Assembly (NCBI RefSeq): GCF_001445655.1
Contig: NZ_LNBE01000003.1
Coordinates: forward strand, 124,001 to 188,000
DNA: 64,000 bases
Direction: 5' to 3'
DNA from: Streptomyces roseifaciens
GTDB taxonomy: Bacteria; Actinomycetota; Actinomycetes; Streptomycetales; Streptomycetaceae
The notes beneath the pieces are model-generated. The model saw only the letters and a program-made list of their open reading frames with translations. It was not told the DNA's origin and searched no databases. This document shows positions 24,216-31,287 of the stretch, piece by piece (position 1 is the stretch's first letter; each line of letters starts with the position of its first letter). A program made the translations under genes and the position numbers.

Positions 24216-24857
24216 TTACTGGTCGAGGAGTCGGACGGTGGCGGCCTGCAGGCGGTCGGTTGCCCGGCGTACCGCGCTGAGGACGACGTCGGTCTGGGGC
24301 GCGTGGCCGTCGGAGTTGAGGATCTTGGCGATCTGGTTGAGGTTGTTGCCGACCTGGCCGAGGTGCCTTCGTGCGGCGAACAGTTCGGCGAGCAGTTCAC
24401 GGTCGCCTGCGATGCGGGCTGCGGTGGTGGTCAGATCGCGGGCGGCGGCGAGGCCGGCGTGGGCGAGGAAGCCGGCATCGGTCATGCCGGCGGCTTTCGC
24501 GCCGGCGGAGATGAGGGCGAGTTCGCTGTCGCTCAGACGGACATTGCGGAAGCGGTTGCGCTGACGTGGCTGACGGGTGCGGTGGCGCACGCGAGGCTGC
24601 TGAGACACAGCGTGCTCACAGTTCTCGGTGTGACAGGCGTGATTCTCTCCCTGCCCTGGCTGCGGTCCGCCCTCGGTAGCAGCCCCTTCGGCCGGTGCCC
24701 CCTGGCGCCGGTCGGCCTCCGCCACCCCCGGGACGGAGGCGGTTTTGGATACTCCCCCGGCGGGGGAGTATCCAAAACTCCAACTTGCTCGGCCTGAGGT
24801 CGAGTTGGATGTCACCTGCGGGTCCGAGGAGTTCGGGGAGGGGCGGCGGTTTGTCAT
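24216..24857 (-). CDS. MobC-like mobilisation accessory protein
   Basis: A 213-residue frame whose C-terminal 110 residues are MobC-like: RNRFRNVRLSDSELALI (the ribbon-helix-helix-type start), then RELLAELFAARRHLGQVGNN and LNQIAKILNSDG. MobC proteins bind oriT and help the relaxase reach the nick site. The ATG at 24857 overlaps the previous stop (ATGA), which favours the long form. However, a perfect 17-bp inverted repeat lies in the N-terminal coding part and the first 85 residues are low-complexity, so translation from GTG 24608 (130 residues) is a serious alternative. The relaxase gene follows after 10 bp. Confidence 0.72.
   Translation of the reverse strand: MTNRRPSPNSSDPQVTSNSTSGRASWSFGYSPAGGVSKTASVPGVAEADRRQGAPAEGAATEGGPQPGQGENHACHTENCEHAVSQQPRVRHRTRQPRQRNRFRNVRLSDSELALISAGAKAAGMTDAGFLAHAGLAAARDLTTTAARIAGDRELLAELFAARRHLGQVGNNLNQIAKILNSDGHAPQTDVVLSAVRRATDRLQAATVRLLDQ
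24742..24778. repeat. Perfect 17-bp-arm palindrome, candidate oriT
   Basis: GTTTTGGATACTCCCCC at 24742-24758 and its exact complement at 24762-24778 are separated by GGC. It is the longest perfect inverted repeat I found and lies just upstream of the MobC-like core and the relaxase, where oriT is usually found in MobC/relaxase plasmids. It lies in the N-terminal coding extension of the mobC-like frame. Confidence 0.5.
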
Positions 24858-25087
24858 CGCTTTTCACCGTCGGCGGCGCGCACCTGCTGCTGGAGTGCGG
24901 CGGCTAGGACCAGGACTTCGTCAGCGTCGCGCAGCAGCCACATGGTGCTCTCCGGGCGGATCTGGGCGAGCCACTGCCCGTCCGGTCCTTCGACGATGGC
25001 GTGTACGAGTCCGTAGCGCAGGAGTACGTCGGCCCAGGCTGCGGCCTCCAGGTCGGTGTTCGGTACGGGCATCACGTAGTGGGGCAT
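24854..25087 (-). CDS. Small hypothetical protein
   Basis: A 77-residue protein (MPHYVMPVPNTDLEAAAWA...) with a helical N-terminal half and a strand-rich middle (VHAIVEGPDGQWLAQIRPE). It is coupled to the MobC-like gene by an ATGA overlap, so it is probably co-transcribed with the mobilisation genes. No family recognised. Confidence 0.58.
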   Translation of the reverse strand: MPHYVMPVPNTDLEAAAWADVLLRYGLVHAIVEGPDGQWLAQIRPESTMWLLRDADEVLVLAAALQQQVRAADGEKR

Positions 25088-25181
25088 TGCGGGTGAACTC
25101 CCTTGCAGTGCGGGGCGGGGCGGCGGCCCGGCCGGGTGTGGTCGGGCCGCTTGGTGGTGTCAGCGGCGGTATGTGTGCTGG

Positions 25182-25373
25182 TCAGCCGCATTCGCGGCAG
25201 CGGCGGAGATGCCGGTTCAGGGCCCGGGCCATGGCGTGGCGGGTGGTCTGGGCGCTGGTGCGGCAGGTCCGGCCCAGGGGGCTGGCCGGGGCGCGGTCGG
25301 CGCGGCTTTCGTAGCCGACGATGTCGCGTTCGAAGGCAGTCTGGATGGAGCGGAAGCGGTGGCAGTGGTGCAC
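25182..25373 (-). CDS. Small basic Cys-containing protein
   Basis: A 63-residue frame from GTG 25373, with AAAGG about nine bases upstream. It begins VHHCHRFRSIQTAFERDIVGY and ends HLRRCRECG, so it is basic with three or four cysteines that could bind zinc. Longer versions of this frame run antisense through the repeat region upstream and are not credible. It lies between the DUF2637 gene and the mobilisation genes. Function unknown. Confidence 0.42.
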   Translation of the reverse strand: MHHCHRFRSIQTAFERDIVGYESRADRAPASPLGRTCRTSAQTTRHAMARALNRHLRRCRECG

Positions 25374-25459
25374 AGCGATGGCCTTTCGCGGGCATGTGGG
25401 GTGTGCGGCAGCCGGGGGCTGCGGCCGTCGCACACCGGGAAGGCGGGCGAGTGGGGCGG

Positions 25460-26728
25460 TCAGGCGGCGAGCGCGGCTTCGTCGCGCAGGCGCTGGAGGA
25501 TCAGGCCGAGGCGCTGGTTGCTGACCTGGATCTGGTGCTCGCGCAGGCCGCTGCGGACGACGGTCCGGTTGATACGGCCATGGAGTGTGACAGCGGCGCG
25601 GGCTATCGGCAGGAGTTCTTCGATGTCCTGCTCTTCGCCGTCGCCCCCGGTCGCGGACCGGTCCGCGCTCTGTCGGTCCGCAGCATCCGCGGTCCGCTGG
25701 TCCGCAGTGGCATCGAGGGGAGCGGACTGGTTCTGCGGACCGGTCCGCTGGTCCGCACCCTCCTGCGGACCGGTCCGCACCTCTTCGTCTGTCGCGGAAG
25801 GTGCGGACCGCTGGTCCGTCGTGGACCGGTCCGCGGTCTGCGCCGACGGTCCGGAGGATGGGGTGTCCGCAGTCCGGGGACCGGGCCCCCGGACCGATGC
25901 CGTCGCGGACCGGTCCGCAGACGCGGTCCGGGGCAGCGGACCGGGTGTCCCTGGTTCCTGGGGGTGCGGCAGCGCCTGGTCGCGGTCGGCGGCAAGGGCT
26001 TCGTGCGAGGCCGACGCCTCGGGGAGCAGACCGTCGGGGGTCCCGGTCCGCGGTCCGCTGAGGGGGCGGACCGTCTCGGCGGACCGGTCCGCAGCAGTGG
26101 TCCGGAGCGAGCGGACGGGTCTGCTCGTCTGTCCGGCGCTGTAGTCCTGGTGCGGACCGGTCCGCACCGTGTTCTCCGGACCAGCTGCCGCACGGCTTCG
26201 GTCCGCGGACCGGTCCGCAAGGGCGGTCCGCTGGTCCGCACATGCTGGCTGGTCCGTGCGGACCGGTCCGTGCGCCGCCTCGGTGCGGGCGGGCTGGTGG
26301 CGGGTGATCAGGATGTAGAGGTGGACCGCGCCGGCGAGGGCGAGCGGGGCTAGGGTGGACAGGACGCCGACGGTGACGTCACCGAGCCGCAGTCCGGCAG
26401 TTTCGGCGTGGTGCAGCTGGTTGAGCCGGATAGCGTGCAGGGCGTTGGCCCAGATGCTCGCGGCGGTTGCGGTGCCGAACAGGGCCCACACGTAGAGCCG
26501 TGCGCGCCAGGGAGCGGTGCGGGTGAGGATCAGGGCTCGGACGCCGTAGCCGATGAAGCCGTCGATGACCAGTGGATAGAGGTAGGTGAGCAGGCCGCGG
26601 ATGTGGATGGCGACGGCCATCTGCTGGAGTGCGTCGTAGGACAGGGCGCATCCGGCGGCGCCGAGAGCGAGGATGGCTGCGCGGTCCCAGTCGCCGACCG
26701 CCGTGGTGGTGTTGCCGGTGGGGGTCAC
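25460..26728 (-). CDS. DUF2637 membrane protein, plasmid spread-type
   Basis: A 422-residue protein. Residues 15-140 hold the DUF2637 region with about four hydrophobic helices (AAILALGAAGCALSYDALQQ, LLTYLYPLVIDGFIGYGV, LYVWALFGTATAASIWANAL, LGDVTVGVLSTLAPLALAGA). DUF2637 proteins accompany transfer and spread functions on Streptomyces plasmids. Residues 150-355 are a low-complexity linker of ADRSA-, VRTGP- and ADQRTA-type units encoded by DNA with nine copies of GGACCGGTCC. The C-terminal 65 residues form a helical, possibly DNA-binding domain (ARAAVTLHGRINRTVVRSG, VSNQRLGLILQRLRDE). The GTG start overlaps the whiB-like stop by 4 bp. Confidence 0.78.
   Translation of the reverse strand: MTPTGNTTTAVGDWDRAAILALGAAGCALSYDALQQMAVAIHIRGLLTYLYPLVIDGFIGYGVRALILTRTAPWRARLYVWALFGTATAASIWANALHAIRLNQLHHAETAGLRLGDVTVGVLSTLAPLALAGAVHLYILITRHQPARTEAAHGPVRTDQPACADQRTALADRSADRSRAAAGPENTVRTGPHQDYSAGQTSRPVRSLRTTAADRSAETVRPLSGPRTGTPDGLLPEASASHEALAADRDQALPHPQEPGTPGPLPRTASADRSATASVRGPGPRTADTPSSGPSAQTADRSTTDQRSAPSATDEEVRTGPQEGADQRTGPQNQSAPLDATADQRTADAADRQSADRSATGGDGEEQDIEELLPIARAAVTLHGRINRTVVRSGLREHQIQVSNQRLGLILQRLRDEAALAA
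25655..26269. repeat. Nine-copy GGACCGGTCC palindrome array
   Basis: The 10-bp palindrome GGACCGGTCC starts at 25655, 25737, 25767, 25823, 25907, 26081, 26154, 26207 and 26260, usually extended to GCGGACCGGTCCGC, with many single GGTCCGC half-sites between. It is read in all three codon phases of the DUF2637 gene (as D-R-S, R-T-G-P and G-P-V). The DNA sequence, rather than the peptide, therefore seems to be what is repeated. Confidence 0.85.
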
Positions 26729-27336
26729 GCGGCCTCGCCGAGGCTGTGGCGGTCGATGATCTGGCTCAGGCTTCCGGGCACCGCTGTGGTGCCGGAGGTG
26801 GCAGCGTCGGCAGGCTCGTCGTTGCCGCCTGTCTCGTGCCAGTAGCGGTCGCGGTCCTCGATCTCGTTGTGTGCGTTGCGCAGCAGGTCAGTGGCCCAGT
26901 CCTGACTGACCTTCAGAGTCCAGGCGAGCTGTTCGGCGGTGAAGCCGTGGAGGTAGGCGAGGCGGGCGACGGCGGCGCGCTCGGTGCTGCTGAGGTGGAC
27001 GTCCAGGCCGCGCAGTGCGGCGGCGACGCGGGCCCCGTCCAGGCGGTAGTCGAGCTTGTGGTGCAGGGGCCGGCGTTCGTCCTCCGTCAGGCCTCCCCGG
27101 ATGCCGTAGAAGCTCTCGCTCTCCAGGGCGGCGTCCAGGCAGATCCGGCGGACAGGGCACTGGGCGCACAGCGCCCTGGCCTGGGCGATGTCCTTGCGGG
27201 CGCGGGAGGTGGGGAAGAACAGCCGGTCGGCGACGTCGGGTTCGAGGCCGCCGCAGGCGGCCTTGTCGTGCCAGGACTGGTCACCGAGCCGCCGGAAGTC
27301 GGAGGCGGGCGTGGCGGTGGTGGTGCGGGCGTGCAT
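26725..27336 (-). CDS. WhiB-family iron-sulphur regulator
   Basis: A 203-residue WhiB-like protein. The four cluster-binding cysteines are in WHDKAACGG and ALCAQCPVRRICLDAA, in the C...CxxC...C spacing of the family, followed by the G[I/V]RGG turn (YGIRGGLTEDER). WhiB proteins bind a [4Fe-4S] cluster and act with sigma factors at promoters. The extra 100 residues beyond the usual domain include a helix-turn-helix-like stretch (LHGFTAEQLAWTLKVSQDW). Mobile elements often carry such longer versions. It is coupled to the DUF2637 gene by a GTGA overlap and probably regulates the transfer/replication block. Confidence 0.82.
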   Translation of the reverse strand: MHARTTTATPASDFRRLGDQSWHDKAACGGLEPDVADRLFFPTSRARKDIAQARALCAQCPVRRICLDAALESESFYGIRGGLTEDERRPLHHKLDYRLDGARVAAALRGLDVHLSSTERAAVARLAYLHGFTAEQLAWTLKVSQDWATDLLRNAHNEIEDRDRYWHETGGNDEPADAATSGTTAVPGSLSQIIDRHSLGEAA

Positions 27337-27441
27337 GGGAAGGTGCTCCGTTCGCCCCCCGGGCGCGTGCGGACAGCGCTCAGCGCGGGGGTTCGGGTGA
27401 AGAGGATGCAGGAGGAAGCGGCGAGAGCCGGGAGCAGCCAG

Positions 27442-28143
27442 TCAGGCGGCGTTGTCCCGGCGGCGGTCGGGGCCGGTGAAGACCACCTGTTCGCACATGC
27501 CGGTCAGGCGGGACGCGACCCGGTCGCCGATCTGTGCCCGGAGGTCGCTTATGGGCAGGTTGCTGGTGACCAGGGTGGGCAGCTGGTGGATGCTGCGCTG
27601 GTTGATCAGCCGGTAGGTCAGTTCCTCGGTCCATTCCGAGGACTTCGCAGCGCCCAGGTCGTCCAGGAGCAGCACCGGGATGCGGATGATGCGGCGCAGC
27701 ATCCACTCCGGGTCGACGCCCTGGCGCGGGCGCATCTCGGCGTAGAGGTCGGCGGCGGTGGTGGCGTGCCAGCGCACGTCGAGGCCGGCGCCGAGCAGGC
27801 TGCGGATCGCCCCGTACGCGGCATGGGTCTTGCCCCGGCCGGTCCGGCCGACCAGCAGCAGCGACGGGCCGTGGGTCACCTGCCGCCGTGCGGAGACGTT
27901 CGGTGCTTCCGCGGTGCGGGTGATCGTGCGCACCCAGGCGGCCACCCGGGGGTGGTCGGCGACTGCGTCCCGGTACAGGCGCGGGATCTGCCTCTGCGCC
28001 CGCTCGAGGGCGGGGATCGGTTCGGGCGTGTCGCTGACCGGCATCCCGCCCGGGGGCATGCCGCGCTCGGCGAAGATCCGCTCGAAGCGGGCGGCGATCG
28101 GGGCGGCCGACAAGGGCGCCGGATCGCGGTGGCGAGGGGGCAT
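27442..28143 (-). CDS. DnaC/IstB-like AAA+ ATPase
   Basis: A 233-residue ATPase of the DnaC/IstB type, which loads replicative helicase or assists plasmid and phage replication. Walker A is LLVGRTGRGKTHAAYG near residue 100, Walker B is PVLLLDDLGAAKSSEW near residue 155, and a sensor-like LVTSNLPISDL lies near residue 190, followed by RVASRLTGM with the arginine-finger region. The first 60 residues are an N-terminal extension that in DnaC-like proteins contacts the helicase. Its ATG overlaps the stop of the replisome-organiser gene (TGATG), so the two form one operon. Confidence 0.8.
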   Translation of the reverse strand: MPPRHRDPAPLSAAPIAARFERIFAERGMPPGGMPVSDTPEPIPALERAQRQIPRLYRDAVADHPRVAAWVRTITRTAEAPNVSARRQVTHGPSLLLVGRTGRGKTHAAYGAIRSLLGAGLDVRWHATTAADLYAEMRPRQGVDPEWMLRRIIRIPVLLLDDLGAAKSSEWTEELTYRLINQRSIHQLPTLVTSNLPISDLRAQIGDRVASRLTGMCEQVVFTGPDRRRDNAA

Positions 28144-29186
28144 CAGAGCACCTCCTCGTACGCCGAGTCGTCCGCCGGGTTCATCCAGGGCGTGTACCCG
28201 CCACCTGCCCGAGCGGGCGTCTGCCGGGCGGTGGCGTTCATGACCTCGTTGACCAGGCTCGGCAGCACACTCGGGCTCAGCCCCTTCACCCGCAGCCGCT
28301 CCAACGCGGCGCGCAGGTGCTCGGTGGCGATGCCCTCGCCGAGCAGCTGGTTCAGCTCCCGCCCCAAGTGCCCGAGCACCCGCTCCGGCGGCCGGTGCTC
28401 ACAGGCAGCGACGTACTCGCCGATCAAGGTCTTGGCCGAGACGGTCGAGGGCGCGGGCGCGGTGCGCCCCGAAGGTATGGATCCAGGATCCAAGATCCTA
28501 GATCCAGACGGCGAGGGCTCGTCGAGTCCTCGACGAGGGTCCGATGAGTCTTCGTCGAATGTGCTTTGACCTGCGGTTTCCTCGTCAACCGTGGAGGTGG
28601 CGCTCTCCGGGTGCCCGGCGGAAGGTGCCGGGGTGTCCGCAAGCGTTGGGGAGGGGGCGGTCTTCGGCGGCGAGGGCTGTTCGGGACTCGCGAGGACTCG
28701 TCGAACATTCGTCGAGGGCTCGACGAGCGCTCGGGGAGAGTTCACCGAGTCCTCGACAACGCGGACCGACGGTGCCGGCGCATGATCCGGCCGTGGCGTT
28801 TGGCCGCACTCACCCTTGCAGGCACCGCACCGCTTGTCCTGGTCGTGGGCGGAGCACAGCGGCAGCCGGGAAGCGCTGGGCCGGTCGATCTTCTGGTGCT
28901 TCGCCCAGGCCACGATGTGCAGGTACCCGCGGCCGTCGCATCCGGTGTACCGGCAGATCAGCCCGGCACTGGCGAGCTGCTGGAGATCGTCTTCGACGTC
29001 CAGCGGGGTGTGCTCGGGGCGCAGTGGCCACAGCTTGCCCGCGATGATCGCGGGATGGTCGCGGTGACGCCCGTGGTCGTCGGCCTGGGTGAGCAGCCCG
29101 AAGAACGTCCGCTCGGCGGTGACCGTGCAGGCCGCGAGGGACTCGGAGACGAACGCCTCTGGTTTGATCGTGCGGATGCGCGCCAT
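28143..29186 (-). CDS. Replisome organiser-like replication protein
   Basis: A 347-residue protein resembling phage and plasmid replisome organisers. The first 110 residues are a winged-helix domain (RIRTIKPEAFVSESLAA, FFGLLTQADDHGRH, LQQLASAGLICRY, YLHIVAWAKHQKI), usually the origin-binding part. A short Cys cluster (RCGACKGECG) follows. Residues 135-245 are a low-complexity Ser/Pro/Asp linker whose DNA contains iteron-like repeats (28480-28760). The C-terminal 100 residues are a DnaD-like helical domain (LIGEYVAACEHRPPERVLG, LNQLLGEGIATEHLRAALE). With the DnaC-like partner it probably initiates replication of the element. Confidence 0.75.
   Translation of the reverse strand: MARIRTIKPEAFVSESLAACTVTAERTFFGLLTQADDHGRHRDHPAIIAGKLWPLRPEHTPLDVEDDLQQLASAGLICRYTGCDGRGYLHIVAWAKHQKIDRPSASRLPLCSAHDQDKRCGACKGECGQTPRPDHAPAPSVRVVEDSVNSPRALVEPSTNVRRVLASPEQPSPPKTAPSPTLADTPAPSAGHPESATSTVDEETAGQSTFDEDSSDPRRGLDEPSPSGSRILDPGSIPSGRTAPAPSTVSAKTLIGEYVAACEHRPPERVLGHLGRELNQLLGEGIATEHLRAALERLRVKGLSPSVLPSLVNEVMNATARQTPARAGGGYTPWMNPADDSAYEEVL
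28480..28760. repeat. Iteron-like repeats inside the replication gene
   Basis: GATCCWR occurs four times in exact 7-bp tandem (28480, 28487, 28494, 28501). Next come a 9-bp perfect inverted repeat, CTCGTCGAG-TC-CTCGACGAG (28518-28537), and further TCGTCGA/TCGACGA cores at 28552, 28699, 28710 and 28721. The position, within the linker of a replication protein, is a classic place for an origin. Confidence 0.55.
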
Positions 29187-29188
29187 GA

Positions 29189-29278
29189 TCAGCGGCCCCT
29201 GTCAGCTGCGAGGCGCTCGGCACGCAGGCCATGGCCGGCGGCTTGGTCTGCCGAGGTTTCCTGCTGGTGAGCAGGCAT
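29189..29278 (-). CDS. Short leader ORF before the replication gene
   Basis: A 29-codon frame (MPAHQQETSADQ...) with GGAG nine bases upstream, ending two bases before the ATG at 29186. It could be a translated leader coupling expression of the replication gene. There are no homologues I can recall. Confidence 0.32.
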   Translation of the reverse strand: MPAHQQETSADQAAGHGLRAERLAADRGR

Positions 29279-29389
29279 GTAAGAATCGCTCCTTCGAGTG
29301 GGGCCGTCCGGGATGCCTCGTCCAAAGGGTCCGGATCGGCTCTGGTTGTGACCTCCTCGCCTTTGCAGAGGCGGGAGTGTCGTTGTGGT

Positions 29390-29421
29390 TGGCGCCTGAG
29401 AGTTACCGCTCTCGGGCGCCA
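29390..29421. promoter_or_regulatory. Long hairpin in the replication-operon leader
   Basis: TGGCGCCTGAGAG (29390-29402) pairs with CTCTCGGGCGCCA (29409-29421) over 13 bases with one mismatch and a six-base loop. It lies 200 bp upstream of the replication gene in a 370-bp stretch (29279-29650) that otherwise holds no gene. It may be an attenuator or origin-associated structure. Confidence 0.42.
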
Positions 29422-29586
29422 GCTCGTATCTGCGTCTGTCGTGGCGCCGAGTGAACCACCCTTTCTCCCCGGACCTCCCTGGCCGCGGGGACCAGCACCA
29501 TACGGTCAGCATTCCGCCACAGTCCAGCGGTTGCTACTGCCTCTGACCAGCGGCGGAACACTCCGGTGTCGCGAGCCGTGAAAAAC

Positions 29587-29653
29587 TTACACCCCAGTTA
29601 CACCGCGTGGCCAACTGGAGTGTTCGACCTCGGGCTGGCGCTACACTGGAGTG
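29587..29653. promoter_or_regulatory. Direct repeats at the 29651 regulator promoter
   Basis: ACTGGAGTG occurs at 29614-29622 and 29645-29653, 31 bp apart (about three helical turns). TTACACC occurs at 29587 and 29598, 11 bp apart (one turn). They lie between divergent genes immediately upstream of an XRE-type regulator and are good candidates for its own operator. TACACT at 29642 could be its -10. Confidence 0.48.
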
Positions 29654-30154
29654 GTGATCGCTAAGTTGACCGGTGACCCGGGTGAGGGGAGGGCGGAGAT
29701 GGCAGACGGTTCGGAGAAGACGTTCGCTGAGCTTCTGGAGCACCTGTTCCAGGAGATCCATCCACCCGGGCGCGGCTCGTACACCAATGCGGAGGTCGCG
29801 GAGGCGATCACCAAGGCTGCCGCGAGCGGTGGCAAGGGCATCTCCGCCAGCGCCATCGCGCAGCTGCGCGCCGGGCAGAAGAAGAACCCGATGATGTCGA
29901 CGATCAAGGCCCTCGCCGACTTCTTCGGCGTCGAGCCCGGGTACTTCTTCGACCAGGCAGCGAAGGAGCGGACGGAAGCCGAGATCGCACTGGTCGCCGC
30001 AATGCGCGATCAGGACGTACGGCGCGTCGCCCTGCGCGCGAAGGGGCTGTCCGGGAACAGCCTGAGCATGGTCACGGCGCTCATCGAGCAGGCCCGGAGC
30101 CTCGAAGGGCTGTCCGACGGTGAGTCGACGCACGGTCTGGATCTCAGCCAGTAG
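29651..30154 (+). CDS. XRE-type helix-turn-helix regulator, module 1
   Basis: A protein of up to 167 residues with a helix-turn-helix near residues 45-95 (TNAEVAEAITKAA, ISASAIAQLRAGQKKNP, TIKALADFFGVEPGYFF) and a conserved C-terminal helical part (VRRVALRAKGLSGNSLSMV, ALIEQARSLEGLSDGE). It is clearly paralogous, along its whole length, to the 52083 protein. Both stand near an ImmA/IrrE protease gene and a 7-TM protein gene, the pattern of a repressor inactivated by its partner protease. GTG 29651 overlaps the second operator-like repeat; ATG 29699, with a purine-rich GGGAGGGCGGAG before it, is an attractive alternative start. Confidence 0.7.
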   Translation: MVIAKLTGDPGEGRAEMADGSEKTFAELLEHLFQEIHPPGRGSYTNAEVAEAITKAAASGGKGISASAIAQLRAGQKKNPMMSTIKALADFFGVEPGYFFDQAAKERTEAEIALVAAMRDQDVRRVALRAKGLSGNSLSMVTALIEQARSLEGLSDGESTHGLDLSQ

Positions 30155-30182
30155 CCTGCCCGGGGTAAGACGCTGCGCTGGC

Positions 30183-31016
30183 TTATGGCCGGCTCGGTGT
30201 CCAATCGCGCATGAGCACGATGAAGCGCAGCTGCGTATTGCGCAACGGGGCCAGGGCCATGATTCTCACTGGCACCTCTTCCCTCTGATGGTAAGGAAGG
30301 CGCAGGCGCCGGATATCCCCATCAGGATGTACCTGGGTCCGGTTCTCCTTCCAGAGCTCGGCCGCCTCTGCGTTTCCAGCGAGGATGTCGTCTCGGAGCT
30401 TCGTCAGCTCCTTACTCTTCGGGTTATGCGCGATGGCCACCCGGATTTGCGCGAGAAAGGGATCCGCCCAGTCGTCCCGCCAGTTGACCAGCTGCTCGCG
30501 GGCCTCCGGGTAGAGGAAGGCCCACCGCATGCTGTTCCGCTCGTATGGAATCCAGGGGAACCAGTCCGCCTGCTGATCGTTGTGCGCGACGATGTCCCAC
30601 GAGAGATTGGTGACGTAGGCCGGGTTCCGGAGCTGGGTATCCAGGAGGGCTTGCATGCTCTCGTCGACCGCCGTGTCCACGGCCAGGCGGGGCGGCTCGG
30701 GCGTCCGGCCTACGGCCAGCTGGAACAGCACCCCGCGCTCGGTCTCGTCCAAACGCAGCGTCATGGTCAGCCGCTGCAGGAAGGCGTCCGAAAAATCCGC
30801 CTGCTCGCCCTTCTCCAGCTTGCGGTACCAGGTGACACTCACCCCCGTCAGGGTGGCCACCTCCTGCTGAGTGAGTCCGGATCGCAGGCGGCGTCGTTGC
30901 GTATCAATGCCGGGGATCCTCCGCGGGTCGAGCCTTTCGCGCCAGGAGACGAGCAGCTGCCCGAGCTCGTTCTCTGACGACCTGACACCTTTGAGATGTC
31001 TGTCACCGTTTTCCAT
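30183..31016 (-). CDS. MmyB-type helix-turn-helix regulator
   Basis: A 277-residue regulator. An XRE helix-turn-helix occupies about residues 30-90 (RRLRSGLTQQEVATLTGVS, WYRKLEKGEQADFSDAFL). The rest is the MmyB/MLTR ligand-binding PAS-like domain (LRNPAYVTNLSWDIVAHND, WAFLYPEAREQLVNW, LLRNTQLRF region). Members of this family are frequently divergent from a short-chain dehydrogenase they control and may sense fatty-acid-like molecules; here the divergent neighbour at 31288 is exactly such a dehydrogenase. ATG 31016 was chosen for the GGGAG six bases upstream; longer starts lack a ribosome site. Confidence 0.8.
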   Translation of the reverse strand: MENGDRHLKGVRSSENELGQLLVSWRERLDPRRIPGIDTQRRRLRSGLTQQEVATLTGVSVTWYRKLEKGEQADFSDAFLQRLTMTLRLDETERGVLFQLAVGRTPEPPRLAVDTAVDESMQALLDTQLRNPAYVTNLSWDIVAHNDQQADWFPWIPYERNSMRWAFLYPEAREQLVNWRDDWADPFLAQIRVAIAHNPKSKELTKLRDDILAGNAEAAELWKENRTQVHPDGDIRRLRLPYHQREEVPVRIMALAPLRNTQLRFIVLMRDWTPSRP

Positions 31017-31187
31017 GGTGCTCCCGGTCCTCCCTCTGTACGCAAGGGCAGCGGTCATTTCTGATCGTCCCCCCAGAATGGTCGATGCGCGAGCCAACTG
31101 GCGGGGTAATGGCGAGGGTAGGGGTTAACAGATCTTGCACACGAGGAGCCCTCGAATGGTCTAACGCAGGTAGCATCACACCGACTG

Positions 31188-31206
31188 TCGCCACTCCGAG
31201 TGGCGA
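31188..31206. promoter_or_regulatory. Inverted repeat between MmyB-type gene and SDR
   Basis: TCGCCACT-CCG-AGTGGCGA, a perfect 8-bp-arm palindrome in the 271-bp divergent intergenic region. It is the best operator candidate for the MmyB-type regulator. The remainder of the gap holds no gene. Confidence 0.5.
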
Positions 31207-31287
31207 TTGTGGAGGTGCAGAATGCAGGGGCTGGTCATTGAGCGATCGGCTGCCACCGAAGTTCAATTCGAGAAAGTTTAATTTGCA

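Noticed and set aside
25655..26269. CRISPR array
   Set aside because: Repeats are 10-14-bp palindromes with irregular spacing inside a coding region and no cas genes are present.
25103..26353. Large plus-strand frames over the DUF2637 gene
   Set aside because: Created by the GGACCGGTCC repeats, which stay open in several frames; no protein-like features.
26629..28569. 646-codon plus-strand frame
   Set aside because: Antisense to WhiB-like, DnaC-like and replication genes, all of which have clear motifs.
22475..29186. Integrative conjugative element with defined ends
   Set aside because: No integrase, excisionase, tRNA gene or flanking att-like duplication is visible in the window.
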